From assembly GCF_032911445.1 (NCBI RefSeq), contig NZ_JAWJEJ010000002.1, positions 744,001-808,000 of the forward strand: a stretch of 64,000 nt of DNA, written 5' to 3'. The notes beneath the pieces are model-generated. The model worked only from the letters and a program-made list of their open reading frames with translations. It had not been told where the DNA came from and made no database searches. Below are positions 24,491 to 33,507 of the stretch, piece by piece. Source of the stretch: Sphingomonas sp. HF-S4 (GTDB lineage: Bacteria > Pseudomonadota > Alphaproteobacteria > Sphingomonadales > Sphingomonadaceae). The position numbers and the translations under genes are program-made. Numbering within the stretch: position 1 is the stretch's first letter; each line of letters opens with the position of its first letter.

Positions 24491-27397
24491 ATGGCGATCT
24501 ACCATTTCTCCGCGAAGGTCATTTCCCGCGCCAACGGTTCTTCGGCGCTGGCGGCTGCCGCCTATCGCTCCGCGTCGCGGCTCTATGACCAACGGCTCGA
24601 TCGCCATCACGATTTCTCGAACAAGGCCGGCGTCGTCCATTCCGAAGTGATGCTGCCCGAGGGTGCGCCCGAGCGCCTGGGCGACCGCGAAACCCTGTGG
24701 AATGAGGTCGAAGCCGTCGAGCTGCGCAAGGACGCGCAGCTTGCGCGGGAGATCGAGTTCGCGATTCCGCGCGAGCTATCCGAGAAACAAGGGATTGCGC
24801 TCGCGCGCGACTCCGTTCGGCGCGAGTTTGTCGACTCCGGCATGGTCGCCGATCTCAATATCCATTGGGATGTCGGTGCCGATGGCGAGGCCAAGCCGCA
24901 CGCGCACGTCATGCTCGCCCTACGCGATGTCGACGAAGACGGTTTCGGCAAGAAGAACCGCGACTGGAACCGCACCGACCTTCTTGAGAAATGGCGCGAG
25001 CGCTGGGCCGAGCATGTCAACACGCGGCTGGCCGAACTCGACATTGATGCGCGTGTCGATCACCGGTCGCTGGAGGCGCAGGGCATCGACCTCGAGCCGC
25101 AGAACAAGATCGGCCCGGCTGCGTCGCGCATGGCCGCGCAGGGGCTCGAGCTTGAGCGGGTTGACGAGCATCGCGAGATCGCGCGTTCGAACGGCGCCAA
25201 GATCATCGCCGATCCGCGCATTGCGCTCGATGCGATCACGCACAACCAGGCCACCTTCACCACGCGTGACCTCGCCATGTTCGTGCACCGACACAGTGAA
25301 GGGAAGGAACAGTTCGATCATGTGATGGCAGCCGTGCGCGGCTCGCCCGATCTGGTCGCGCTTGGCAAGGATGGGCGCGGTGAGGACCGCTTCACCAGCC
25401 GGGCGATGATCGAGACCGAACAGCGGCTTGAGCGCGCGACCGTTCGGCTGGAGGCCAGCCGGCGGCATAATATCGCTGAGCCGCATCGCGAGCGCGCGCT
25501 GGCCACTGCTGCGAAGCGCGGCCTGGTGCTGTCCGTTGAACAGCGTTCGGCGTTCGAGCACGTCACCGACGCCAAAGGGATTAGCGTCGTTGTCGGCTAT
25601 GCCGGCACCGGCAAATCCGCGATGCTCGGCGTCGCGCGCGAAGCCTGGGAGCGTGCTGGCTATCAGGTGCAGGGCCTCGCACTATCCGGCATCGCGGCGG
25701 AAAATCTGGAAAGCGGTTCGGGCATCGCGTCGCGCACCATCGCCAGCATCGAGAATCAATGGGCGCAGGATCGTGAATTGCTCACTCGCGATCATGTGCT
25801 GGTGATCGATGAGGCCGGTATGATCGGCTCGCGGCAGATGGAGCGCGTGATTGCCGAAGCCGAGAAGCGCGGTGCCAAGGTGGTGCTGGTCGGCGATCCC
25901 GAACAGCTCCAGGCGATCGAGGCGGGTTCGGCCTTCCGCTCGATTGCCGAGCGCCATGGCAGCGTCGAGATCACCGACATTCGCCGCCAGTGTGAAGACT
26001 GGCAGCGTGACGCCACCCGGCAGCTTGCCACCGGTCGAACCGGCGAGGCGTTGCAGGCCTATACCGAGTATGATCATGTCCATGCCGCTGACACGCGCGA
26101 TCAGGCCCGTGCCGATCTGATTGATCGCTGGGATCGTGATCGTCAGGCGATGCCGGCTGCGACCCGCATCATCCTGACCCACACCAACGACGAGGTGCAG
26201 GCGCTCAACCAGGGCGCGCGCGACCGGCTGCGTATCGCCGGGCAGCTCGGTGAGGATGTCCCGCTGCGCGCCGAGCGCGGGCCGCGCAACTTCGCCTCGG
26301 GTGACCGGATCATGTTTCTCAAGAATGAGCGCAGCATGGGGGTGAGGAACGGTTCGCTCGGCATCGTCCAGAGCGTGACCGCCGCGCGCATGACGGTGAC
26401 GCTCGATGATGGTCGCGCGGTCGCGTTCGACCTCAAGGACTATGCGCATGTCGATCACGGCTATGCCGCGACAATTCACAAGGCACAGGGTGTGACGATC
26501 GATCGAGCCCATGTGCTGGCGACGCCGGGTCTAGACCGCCATGCCGCCTATGTCGCGCTGTCGCGGCATCGCGACACCGTGGAGCTGCATTACGGTCGCG
26601 ACGATTTCGCTGAGCCCTCGAAGCTGGTCCGGGCATTGTCGCGCGATCGTGCCAAGGACATGGCCTCGGATTACACGCGCGATTTCGCCGATCGTCGGCA
26701 GATCCGGCTGCCCGAGCCTGCAATTGAGAAAGCGAAGCCCGCGCCGGTGCGCGATCCGTTCGCTGGTCTGGACCTGCGGCCCATGGCGCCACCGCCGACA
26801 CGCGGCATGTTCGATGGCGTGCGGATTGCGGCACCCCAGCCAGCTCGTGCGCCACAATCGATCGGTTTGGAAACCGCAGTGCAGCGCTTCGCCCGGGCAG
26901 CCGCCGATATCGTACGGATGCGCAACGACGGTTATGCCGAATTGCCGCATCAGCGGATCGCCTATGACAAGGCGCGCGAGGCGCTGGACACCGCGCGACC
27001 CGACGCGTCGCGCGATCTTCGCACAGCCTTTGCGCGCGATCCCGGCATGATCAGTGAAGCGGCGCAGGGGCGCACCAACGCTGCGCTTCGCGCGATGGCG
27101 CTGGAAGCGGAGTTGCGTGTCAGTCCGGAGAAGCGTGCCGATCGGTTTGTCGAGGACTGGCAGAAACTGGCCAAGGCACATCGTGCATTCCGCCATGCCG
27201 GCGATGACGCGGGCGCCCGGGCCATCGGCCAGCAGATGGGTGCCTGGGGCAAGAGCCTTGAACGCGATGCCCAGGTCGAGTCGCTGGTCAAAAAGCGGCT
27301 GCCGGAACTCGGGATCAGGGCCAGCGGAGGCAATTCGATATCCCACAATGTGCAGGAATGGCTCGGCCTCTCGCGTGGTCGCGGACTCGGACGATAG
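24491..27397 (+). CDS. traA: Ti-type conjugative relaxase-helicase TraA
   Basis: TraA nicks oriT, stays bound to the 5' end and unwinds the strand for transfer. The 968-residue product has an N-terminal MobA/MobL relaxase domain (MAIYHFSAKVISRANGSSAL, with catalytic YR in AAYRSASRLYD and metal-binding histidines in KPHAHVMLAL near 135). A RecD-like helicase follows with Walker A GYAGTGKS near 370, VLVIDEAGMIGSRQ and LVGDPEQLQAIEAG. The UvrD-like end has VDHGYAATIHKAQGVTIDRA. ATG 24491 begins the conserved MAIYHFS; ATG 24482 is the alternative. Transcription starts at the oriT region and diverges from traC/traD. No coupling protein or secretion genes follow, so it depends on a helper for transfer. 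Confidence 0.93.
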   Translation: MAIYHFSAKVISRANGSSALAAAAYRSASRLYDQRLDRHHDFSNKAGVVHSEVMLPEGAPERLGDRETLWNEVEAVELRKDAQLAREIEFAIPRELSEKQGIALARDSVRREFVDSGMVADLNIHWDVGADGEAKPHAHVMLALRDVDEDGFGKKNRDWNRTDLLEKWRERWAEHVNTRLAELDIDARVDHRSLEAQGIDLEPQNKIGPAASRMAAQGLELERVDEHREIARSNGAKIIADPRIALDAITHNQATFTTRDLAMFVHRHSEGKEQFDHVMAAVRGSPDLVALGKDGRGEDRFTSRAMIETEQRLERATVRLEASRRHNIAEPHRERALATAAKRGLVLSVEQRSAFEHVTDAKGISVVVGYAGTGKSAMLGVAREAWERAGYQVQGLALSGIAAENLESGSGIASRTIASIENQWAQDRELLTRDHVLVIDEAGMIGSRQMERVIAEAEKRGAKVVLVGDPEQLQAIEAGSAFRSIAERHGSVEITDIRRQCEDWQRDATRQLATGRTGEALQAYTEYDHVHAADTRDQARADLIDRWDRDRQAMPAATRIILTHTNDEVQALNQGARDRLRIAGQLGEDVPLRAERGPRNFASGDRIMFLKNERSMGVRNGSLGIVQSVTAARMTVTLDDGRAVAFDLKDYAHVDHGYAATIHKAQGVTIDRAHVLATPGLDRHAAYVALSRHRDTVELHYGRDDFAEPSKLVRALSRDRAKDMASDYTRDFADRRQIRLPEPAIEKAKPAPVRDPFAGLDLRPMAPPPTRGMFDGVRIAAPQPARAPQSIGLETAVQRFARAAADIVRMRNDGYAELPHQRIAYDKAREALDTARPDASRDLRTAFARDPGMISEAAQGRTNAALRAMALEAELRVSPEKRADRFVEDWQKLAKAHRAFRHAGDDAGARAIGQQMGAWGKSLERDAQVESLVKKRLPELGIRASGGNSISHNVQEWLGLSRGRGLGR

Positions 27398-27407
27398 ATC
27401 TTCGCGA

Positions 27408-28028
27408 ATGGATCAGGAAACCAACCGCGCAGTCGACACCAGCCTTGCCGCCCATGCGTTTGGCGAGTTGCGTGCAGAGATCAGCCTGTTGCGTCGAGCT
27501 GTCGAGCGGCTGACCGACGAGCGAACATCGCAGCCTGATTATGCACCCAGCCTTGAGGCAATTGCCAAACGGCTGGAGGATGTCTGCGCCTCGGTGGAGC
27601 GGCTGTCGGAGCGGCCAGCGCTGAAGCTCACGCCTGAAGCAATGGCGCGAGAGATCGCGGCAGTCGCGGTTGCAAGCCGGGGACGGGACCAGGAAATGTT
27701 GCGGAGCGCCGCCGCGAACATGGACGAGGCCGCCGGCAATCTCAGCGCAGCGCTTGTAGGCGCGCGGTCCGCTGCAGAGCAGAACCGCGAATTGCTGCAC
27801 AACCGCGTGGCCTTTGCCATCGCTGGTATGGTGACGTTCGCGATTCTGCCCGGTGCGGTCGCGAGATCGCTGCCCGTCAGCTGGGCCGTGCCCGAGCGGA
27901 TTGCGGCACGAATGCTGGGTGCCGATATGTGGCGGGCCGGTCAGCAGATGATGGCGAAGGCCGATCCAGAGCGCTGGGAACAGATTGCCACCCGCGAACG
28001 GCGTCAACGGCCAGTCAAAGGCGAGTAG
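27408..28028 (+). CDS. DUF6118-like membrane-anchored protein downstream of traA
   Basis: The 206-residue product starts only 10 nt after traA and is probably co-transcribed. Its N-terminal two thirds are heptad-rich helix (LRAEISLLRRAVERLTDE), followed by one membrane span near 141-160 (VAFAIAGMVTFAILPGAVA) and a basic tail ending RERRQRPVKGE. Proteins of this layout commonly follow TraA in sphingomonad plasmids and islands. A role in tethering the relaxosome at the membrane is possible but unproven. Confidence 0.7.
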   Translation: MDQETNRAVDTSLAAHAFGELRAEISLLRRAVERLTDERTSQPDYAPSLEAIAKRLEDVCASVERLSERPALKLTPEAMAREIAAVAVASRGRDQEMLRSAAANMDEAAGNLSAALVGARSAAEQNRELLHNRVAFAIAGMVTFAILPGAVARSLPVSWAVPERIAARMLGADMWRAGQQMMAKADPERWEQIATRERRQRPVKGE

Positions 28029-28243
28029 CGGCTTTGCGCCCTAAGCTCGGTCATCTGACGCGCTGCAAGCGGGTCCCGGAAGCAGCCTTTCTTTCAGATG
28101 ATTTCGACGGGTATGAGGTGGATCGCTGCCCGACCGCTTTCAGGGACGCTGCCCACCTAATGCGCTGGCTCGTTCACTCCAAGATGGTTGGCTGGCATCG
28201 TCGAGTGAGTTTCCAACTGGACCCGGCGCTAAACGGCGCAATC

Positions 28244-30541
28244 TCAGTTGCAAAGGGTTCTAAGCCGCGCGAGGTGCTTCGGATCGACGAGTTCAATCAT
28301 CTCAAAAAGCTGCTTCACTGCTCCCCTGGTTTCCTCCAGCGTCATCGTGGAGAAGGATAGCAGGTCGTCGATATTGTCGGAATGCGATTCGACTTGGGCG
28401 AGCCGTTCGAGTGCGGCAAGGCGCTCGCGGTCCACGTCCGGGTAATCGCTGACCAGCTTGTCGAGCTGGCTCGGAAGTCCGCCGCCGCCCGGGCACTTGA
28501 AAGCAAGGAAGACGTCCAGCACCCGTCGGATTACGTTGGGTATCATGTAGCCGTGGTCATCATATGCGTCCGGCTGGTTCACGAACCGTAGCAGGTGGCT
28601 GAAAAGGAAGTGGTATTCGGAATCATACTCCCGGAGCAGCTTCGACATCTCGATGATCCTGGAGGAGCGCCGCTGCTGCCCTTCCGGGATCGTGACGTCG
28701 ATGAACAGGAATGTCGCGGTCTGCGCCTTGCCTTCGGCTGGCCGCACCTTGCCTTTCCACGCTTTCCTGAACTCGTTCATGCACTGCAGGTTGTGGGTCA
28801 GGATGAACACTTGGGCGGCCTTCTCGAGGCGAGTCCGTACGAGTGAGCAAGCGAAGTTCAAGGCCTTCGTGTCGAGGCTCGACACGGGATCGTCGACGAC
28901 CACGATGACGTCCTTAAGCTTCCGGTTGTCGGCCTCGATCGACGACAGGAAGTACGAGATCGCGATAGCGGTCTTCTCGCCCTCGCTGGGGACTCCGGCA
29001 ATAGGCGTCCCGTGTCGCTGCAGCTCGTAGCCCTCGTCGACGGGAGTGATCGTCAGCTCACCGTGGCCGAGGTACGCAGCGATCAGCTTGTTAATCACCT
29101 TGGCGGCTGGGCCGTGCGTTCGTATCTGCTGGTGCAGCTTACGCGCCGTCTCCCTCAGCGCCGCGAGGGCGTCTGACTGCGTCTTCAGCTCACCGGTCGC
29201 GTCCTCCAGGTCCTTCGCGATCTTCACGTAGTCGACGCGGCAGTCGACAATGAAGTGCCGCCGGATCGAGGTCTCGGCCGTGTCTTTGCGTTTCGCGAAG
29301 TCGGCCACCGCCTGGTTGTGGGCAGCGATAGCCTCGTTGATGGCAGCCACGTTCGCAGCGAGACGTTCTGCGGTCGCCAGTACCTCCGCCTCTGCGGCGA
29401 CGCCCTGCATGTCGGCGGGCGTCGCCGGACGCTCGCGCTTGGCGGTGAGCACTATCTCCAGCGTCTCGAGCTGCCTCACGAGCTGCGTCACCTCTCTCGA
29501 GGCGGCGGCGCGCGCGTCCTTAAACCCGGCCCGGAGTTCGCTGGAGAGGTCGTCGGCGGCGGGAAGCCGAGAAGTCATCAGGGTGGTTGTCTCGACGAGT
29601 TTCCCCAGGCGGTCCGCCGTCGTAGTGAGGCGGGCGACGAACTGATCGACGCTGTCGTCCAGTGCGACTGCCAGCAGCGCCCGTCGCTCCGGAGAGACCG
29701 GGTTGCCGCAGTGCAGGCACTCGGCAATGCCGTTCCTCTCATGATATTCGTGCCCCTGCTTGAGCCAGAGCAGCATGTCAGGATGGTGCTGCACCTCGTC
29801 GAGCGCCACCTGCGCCAATGACTGGCCGCAAACATCAGCGATGAAGCGGTATGCGGTCCCGATCGTCGCCTTGTCGAACGTCACCGGGGCGAGGCGGGGC
29901 ATCGGCTCTTCCAGCCGGCGCGTGTCCTCGGCTGCCTTCAGCTCCTCGTCGGTGAGCAGCGCCCCGCCGTCTTCCTTCCAAGTCTCGTAGTCCTTGGCGA
30001 GCGCAGGCGCCTCGTACTTGCGGCTGCCTAGATGGAGGCGGGACGCGATGGACTTCGCGCGCTCCCTCTTGAAGTTGGCGAAGGTTTTGTCAGCGCCTCG
30101 CTCTGCCGCTGCAGCTACCTCCCTCTTCGCCTCGACCTTGACGATGTCGGCCTCGAGCCGCGTCAGTTCGGCTGCAGCGTCGGCCTGGCCCGCGCCGATG
30201 TAGAATACCGGGTTCGCGCGTGCGGCGGACCACTGCAGGTTCCGCTCGATATAGTCCGCGTTGAACACCAGCAGGCGCTGCTCGAGCCCGGCTGGGTTGG
30301 TCGGGCAGCCGAAGGCTGACCCATCGTCCATCGTCACCTCGAACGAGCCGCCGTCGGGAAGTTTAGGGTGCGGTGCGCCGGCCTCAAGGCTCGCGAACAT
30401 GCGTGACAGCGTGCTCTTACCTGACCCGTTGAAACCGTAGACCAGATTGAAGCGCCGGAACTGCAGCGACGGCGAGCGGGCTCCCCGGTCGGCATAAATG
30501 CCCATTCTCTGCAGCGATTTGATATTCGTGATCATCCCCAT
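28244..30541 (-). CDS. RloC/PrrC-like AAA_13 ATPase with a CxxC hook
   Basis: This is a 765-residue SMC-like ATPase. Walker A GFNGSGKS is at 36-43 after FRRFNLVY, the typical opening of the AAA_13 family. Long coiled-coil arms flank an ECLHCGNPVS element near 275 that resembles a zinc hook. The signature region PSEGEKTAIAISYFL and Walker B VIVVVDDPVSSLD follow near 548, then an ILTHN His switch. This layout is shared with RloC and other DNA-damage-triggered anticodon nucleases. I could not find an unambiguous Arg-Glu-His nuclease triad in the C-terminal part, so nuclease activity is open. It ends converging on the tra region and probably acts as a phage-response ATPase. Confidence 0.82.
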   Translation of the reverse strand: MGMITNIKSLQRMGIYADRGARSPSLQFRRFNLVYGFNGSGKSTLSRMFASLEAGAPHPKLPDGGSFEVTMDDGSAFGCPTNPAGLEQRLLVFNADYIERNLQWSAARANPVFYIGAGQADAAAELTRLEADIVKVEAKREVAAAAERGADKTFANFKRERAKSIASRLHLGSRKYEAPALAKDYETWKEDGGALLTDEELKAAEDTRRLEEPMPRLAPVTFDKATIGTAYRFIADVCGQSLAQVALDEVQHHPDMLLWLKQGHEYHERNGIAECLHCGNPVSPERRALLAVALDDSVDQFVARLTTTADRLGKLVETTTLMTSRLPAADDLSSELRAGFKDARAAASREVTQLVRQLETLEIVLTAKRERPATPADMQGVAAEAEVLATAERLAANVAAINEAIAAHNQAVADFAKRKDTAETSIRRHFIVDCRVDYVKIAKDLEDATGELKTQSDALAALRETARKLHQQIRTHGPAAKVINKLIAAYLGHGELTITPVDEGYELQRHGTPIAGVPSEGEKTAIAISYFLSSIEADNRKLKDVIVVVDDPVSSLDTKALNFACSLVRTRLEKAAQVFILTHNLQCMNEFRKAWKGKVRPAEGKAQTATFLFIDVTIPEGQQRRSSRIIEMSKLLREYDSEYHFLFSHLLRFVNQPDAYDDHGYMIPNVIRRVLDVFLAFKCPGGGGLPSQLDKLVSDYPDVDRERLAALERLAQVESHSDNIDDLLSFSTMTLEETRGAVKQLFEMIELVDPKHLARLRTLCN

Positions 30542-30781
30542 CGCTGGAGTTCATTCCTCCTCCGTACCGATGTCAACTTCCGTGTTGTCGCATCGCACCG
30601 TCTCGCGTCGCCCAGCTGCGGAACGGAGGTGCGGCGATGTTTCAAAGGAAGCTGTGAGCGAGCGATCGACATTCGAATTTGGCATCTGACGCGGTTGAAG
30701 AGGCCTGCGTAAGTCGCTTCTGTTACTGCTGAGCGTTCTCGTCCGTTAGTTAGTCACGCTTACTCATACCATTTTCCTACG

Positions 30782-30955
30782 ATGACCCCCGTCTGCGATC
30801 ACACGGCGCTGATGACACTTCTTGACGATAGCAGCGCGCACCCAGAACTGGCAGCCGCCATAAGGCGGGCGCACGACGTCTATTCCGCCCACCGCGACAG
30901 CGCGCTTAGAATGGTATTCCAGACCAAGGCCCAGATCGAGCGGGCGGCCGGCTAA
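30782..30955 (+). CDS. Small helical ORF, 57 residues
   Basis: ATG 30782 opens a frame with plausible protein composition (MTPVCDHTALMTLLDDSSAH, then AIRRAHDVYSAHRDSALRMV) ending at TAA 30955. It is predicted helical and soluble. The ribosome site is weak. It fills part of the 450-bp gap between the AAA_13 gene and the methyltransferase gene and points toward the latter's 3' end. No family is recognised; the rest of the gap (30542-30781) holds nothing I can identify. Confidence 0.4.
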   Translation: MTPVCDHTALMTLLDDSSAHPELAAAIRRAHDVYSAHRDSALRMVFQTKAQIERAAG

Positions 30956-30992
30956 TAGATCCGAACCGGACTAAAGACGTTCCGATCCGGAG

Positions 30993-32231
30993 CTATTCTG
31001 CCGCGATCGCCAACGTCTGCCTTGCCGCCGCGCGGAAACCCCGTCCGGTTCCGGGATGCGCGGCATGCTCGCCCTTCAGCGCTAAATAAACGGCGGGGAC
31101 TGGCGTGGCCGCTTCTGCCGGCGGGGTGCCTTGCGCCGTCTCGCGCAGCAGCTCGGGTTGTTCGGTTGTGATCGGGGTCCCAAGCAGCTGGGTCCGGATC
31201 GCACGCGCTAGTACCTCGCCGAGCAGGGAGGGCACGGCGTTCCCGAGCTGCTTCTGCGCGTCGCTGACCGAACCGAGGACCATGAAGTCGTCGGGGAAGG
31301 TCTGAAGGCGGGCCATCTCGCGCATGCTCAGTCGACGGCTTTTCCAGTGGAAGGGACCCGTGGCCGGGCCGGGTTGCGCTTGCAGCGTCCAGGCAGGCTG
31401 GTCCTTGGCCAGCTTGAGCAGGAACGACCAGTAGCGGCGGCGCCAGCCGAACAGCGGCTCGCCTTCGCCGCGATCGGTGTGGTGGAGATAGTTCAGGCCC
31501 TCGGGAATCGAGGGGAGGAGCCCGGCCCATTTGCCCTTGAGCGCGAGCGCCGTGTCGCGCGGTTCGGGCAGGTCGTGGAGCGCATCCCAGGCGGTCAGCC
31601 AGCGGCGCCGATTGTCGCCGGGGCGCTCGGCGTCGGGGCCGAAATGTGTCGGCTCGGGGAAGCGGAACCGCGCGCCGTCGCGCGCGGCGACTATGAGCAG
31701 GCGCCGGCGTACCTGCGGCACGCCATAGTCGGCGGCGTTGAGCACCGCGATCTCGGGCTTGTAGGCGGTGCCATAGCGCCGGTTGATCGCCGCCACCGCC
31801 TCGCGGATCCGGGCGAGGCCCTCGTCCTTACCCTTGAAGCCCAGCCCTTCGACATTCTCGAGCAGGAAGGCGCGCGGGCGCGCCTCTTCCAGGATGCGCA
31901 GATAATGGTCGATCGTCGTCGCGCGCGGGTCGTCGAGGCGGCGCGCCTCGCCTGTCGCCCAGAAGCCGGACTTGGAGAAGGGCTGGCAGGGCGGGCCGCC
32001 GATCAGGACGTCCGCCTCGCCGACCGCGAGGCACGCAGCCTTGAGCAGCTCCTCGGTCGAGACCTGGCCGACGTCGCGCGCGATCACCGGCCAAGGCCGA
32101 TTGGCGCGCAGCGTCTCGACGCAGCGCGCGTCCATCTCGACCGCGACCCGCGTGTCGAACCCCGCCGCCTCGAAGCCGAGGTCGAGGCCACCGGCCCCCG
32201 TGAACAAGCTGATTGCGGTAAGGCGCTTCAT
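30993..32231 (-). CDS. DNA cytosine-5 methyltransferase (Dcm family)
   Basis: The enzyme adds methyl groups to C5 of cytosine and should protect host DNA from the partner endonuclease. The 412-residue product shows the C5-methylase motifs in order: I (LFTGAGGLDLGF, 9-20), IV with catalytic Cys (GGPPCQPFSK, PCQ at 81-83), VI (ENV at 125-127) and VIII (QVRRR at 173-177). Motifs IX-X follow in the C-terminal part (RLQTFPDDF, then KQLGNAVPSLLGE). The target recognition domain between VIII and IX is moderately short, so specificity cannot be read. ATG 32231 overlaps the stop of the upstream gene as TGATG, which makes the two a coupled restriction-modification pair. Confidence 0.95.
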   Translation of the reverse strand: MKRLTAISLFTGAGGLDLGFEAAGFDTRVAVEMDARCVETLRANRPWPVIARDVGQVSTEELLKAACLAVGEADVLIGGPPCQPFSKSGFWATGEARRLDDPRATTIDHYLRILEEARPRAFLLENVEGLGFKGKDEGLARIREAVAAINRRYGTAYKPEIAVLNAADYGVPQVRRRLLIVAARDGARFRFPEPTHFGPDAERPGDNRRRWLTAWDALHDLPEPRDTALALKGKWAGLLPSIPEGLNYLHHTDRGEGEPLFGWRRRYWSFLLKLAKDQPAWTLQAQPGPATGPFHWKSRRLSMREMARLQTFPDDFMVLGSVSDAQKQLGNAVPSLLGEVLARAIRTQLLGTPITTEQPELLRETAQGTPPAEAATPVPAVYLALKGEHAAHPGTGRGFRAAARQTLAIAAE

Positions 32232-33448
32232 CACGCCGCTCCTACGCGCGCGTAGGCCGCCTTGAAAGCCTGTCCGGCTTCTGCGGTCCACCGTTCGTCG
32301 ATCAGCACCTTATTGTCGAGCTTGCCGGGGCAGTCGGGACGCGGATTGAGGAGCCAAGGCACGGCATAGCGGAACTCCCAATCCTCGGTGACGGCGTGAA
32401 GGCAGCCGGCGACGATGTCGAAGTCTGTCGGCGCATAATAACGCGAGCAGGGATCGGTCTTGGAGGCGCGGGTACGCTGGAAGTCGATCCTGGCCAGTCC
32501 AGCGGCGTTGGTCTTGCGTGACACGTTCTTGCACTCGACGAGCAGGGGCGGGCCGCCATGCCAGCGCAGGCGAAGGTCGGCGCCACCTTCCTCGTCCAGC
32601 CGCTCGCAGTCGGTGACGCCCTTGGTGCGGCTCAGCACGTCGCGCAGCTTCTCCTCGGCGACCCAGCCGCGCACCGCCATCTTGAGCCGACGGGCGCCGG
32701 CGATCAGCTCGAGGATCTGGCCCGGCTCCAGCGCGAACTCGGCTGCCAGCGGGTGGATGGCGGCACCGGACAGCGTCGCGCTCGCTCCGCTGGCGCCCGG
32801 CGTGACCGCGGTAAAAAGCTGCGGCCGTTCCGCGAGCAGCTGCCGGTCGCCCGGCGACAGGCCCTGCGCCGCGCGCTCGAAGCGGACGAGATCGAGGAAG
32901 CTGTCCCGGGTGCCGCCGACCAAGGTCTCGAAGCTGAATAGGCGCTCGCCGGGCTGGAGGTCCTTGCGGCCCCGGCTCTCGCGCTCCCAAGCATGCCACC
33001 CGTCGCGCAGAATGGCGTCGGCATGGCGTTGTTTGAACTCGAGCCGGATGAAGAAGCGGGTGGGGTTGTGCACCTCGGGATCGGCCGCAACGAAGAAACC
33101 TTCCTTGGTGTCGATGCCCAGGAACAGCGTGGTGTAGAGCCCGAGCGGATCCTGGTAGAGCGTGTGGAGCTGCTTGTCGTCGGTGCCGTACTTGATCTGG
33201 AAGCTGCGCTCGTCCTGAGGACGGTTGACCTTGGTCGGGGATTCGTTCGCGAAGAAGGCATAGGCGATGATCCCCATGCGCTCGCCGGCCGGCGTCTCGA
33301 AGGTGATCACGAATGGCGCCTCGCCGGCGTCTGGCGCGTGCAGGATGATGCAGCCCGAGGCGCGCAGGGCGTCGAGCATGAAGTCGACCAGCGGCGCCCG
33401 CGCGGCGCGCTGGACAGGATAACGGCGAAGTCCCAGGATCATGGTCAT
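32231..33448 (-). CDS. Putative type II restriction endonuclease, PD-(D/E)XK fold
   Basis: I do not recognise this protein by overall sequence. The C-terminal half has GGADLRLRWHGGPPLLVECK (about residues 290-309), which fits the D-x(n)-E-x-K core of PD-(D/E)XK nucleases. Its gene overlaps the cytosine methyltransferase gene by one base, the usual arrangement of a restriction-modification pair. The N-terminal 200 residues look like a separate domain (FVITFETPAGERMGIIAYAF, then FQIKYGTDD) possibly used for DNA recognition. The start could be 33448 or 33442, since both are ATG in frame. Recognition sequence unknown; it should match that of the methylase. Confidence 0.7.
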   Translation of the reverse strand: MTMILGLRRYPVQRAARAPLVDFMLDALRASGCIILHAPDAGEAPFVITFETPAGERMGIIAYAFFANESPTKVNRPQDERSFQIKYGTDDKQLHTLYQDPLGLYTTLFLGIDTKEGFFVAADPEVHNPTRFFIRLEFKQRHADAILRDGWHAWERESRGRKDLQPGERLFSFETLVGGTRDSFLDLVRFERAAQGLSPGDRQLLAERPQLFTAVTPGASGASATLSGAAIHPLAAEFALEPGQILELIAGARRLKMAVRGWVAEEKLRDVLSRTKGVTDCERLDEEGGADLRLRWHGGPPLLVECKNVSRKTNAAGLARIDFQRTRASKTDPCSRYYAPTDFDIVAGCLHAVTEDWEFRYAVPWLLNPRPDCPGKLDNKVLIDERWTAEAGQAFKAAYARVGAA

Positions 33449-33507
33449 GATAGTGGCCGAGGACGCGAGGATAGGAAAGCGGGCATGCGCAGCCGGCCGG
33501 AGCTAAT

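Noticed and set aside
27929..28360. 143-residue plus-strand frame between the DUF6118-like and AAA_13 genes
   Set aside because: It overlaps the ends of both genes in other frames and shows no motif; only its middle (28030-28240) is free and could be a decayed gene.
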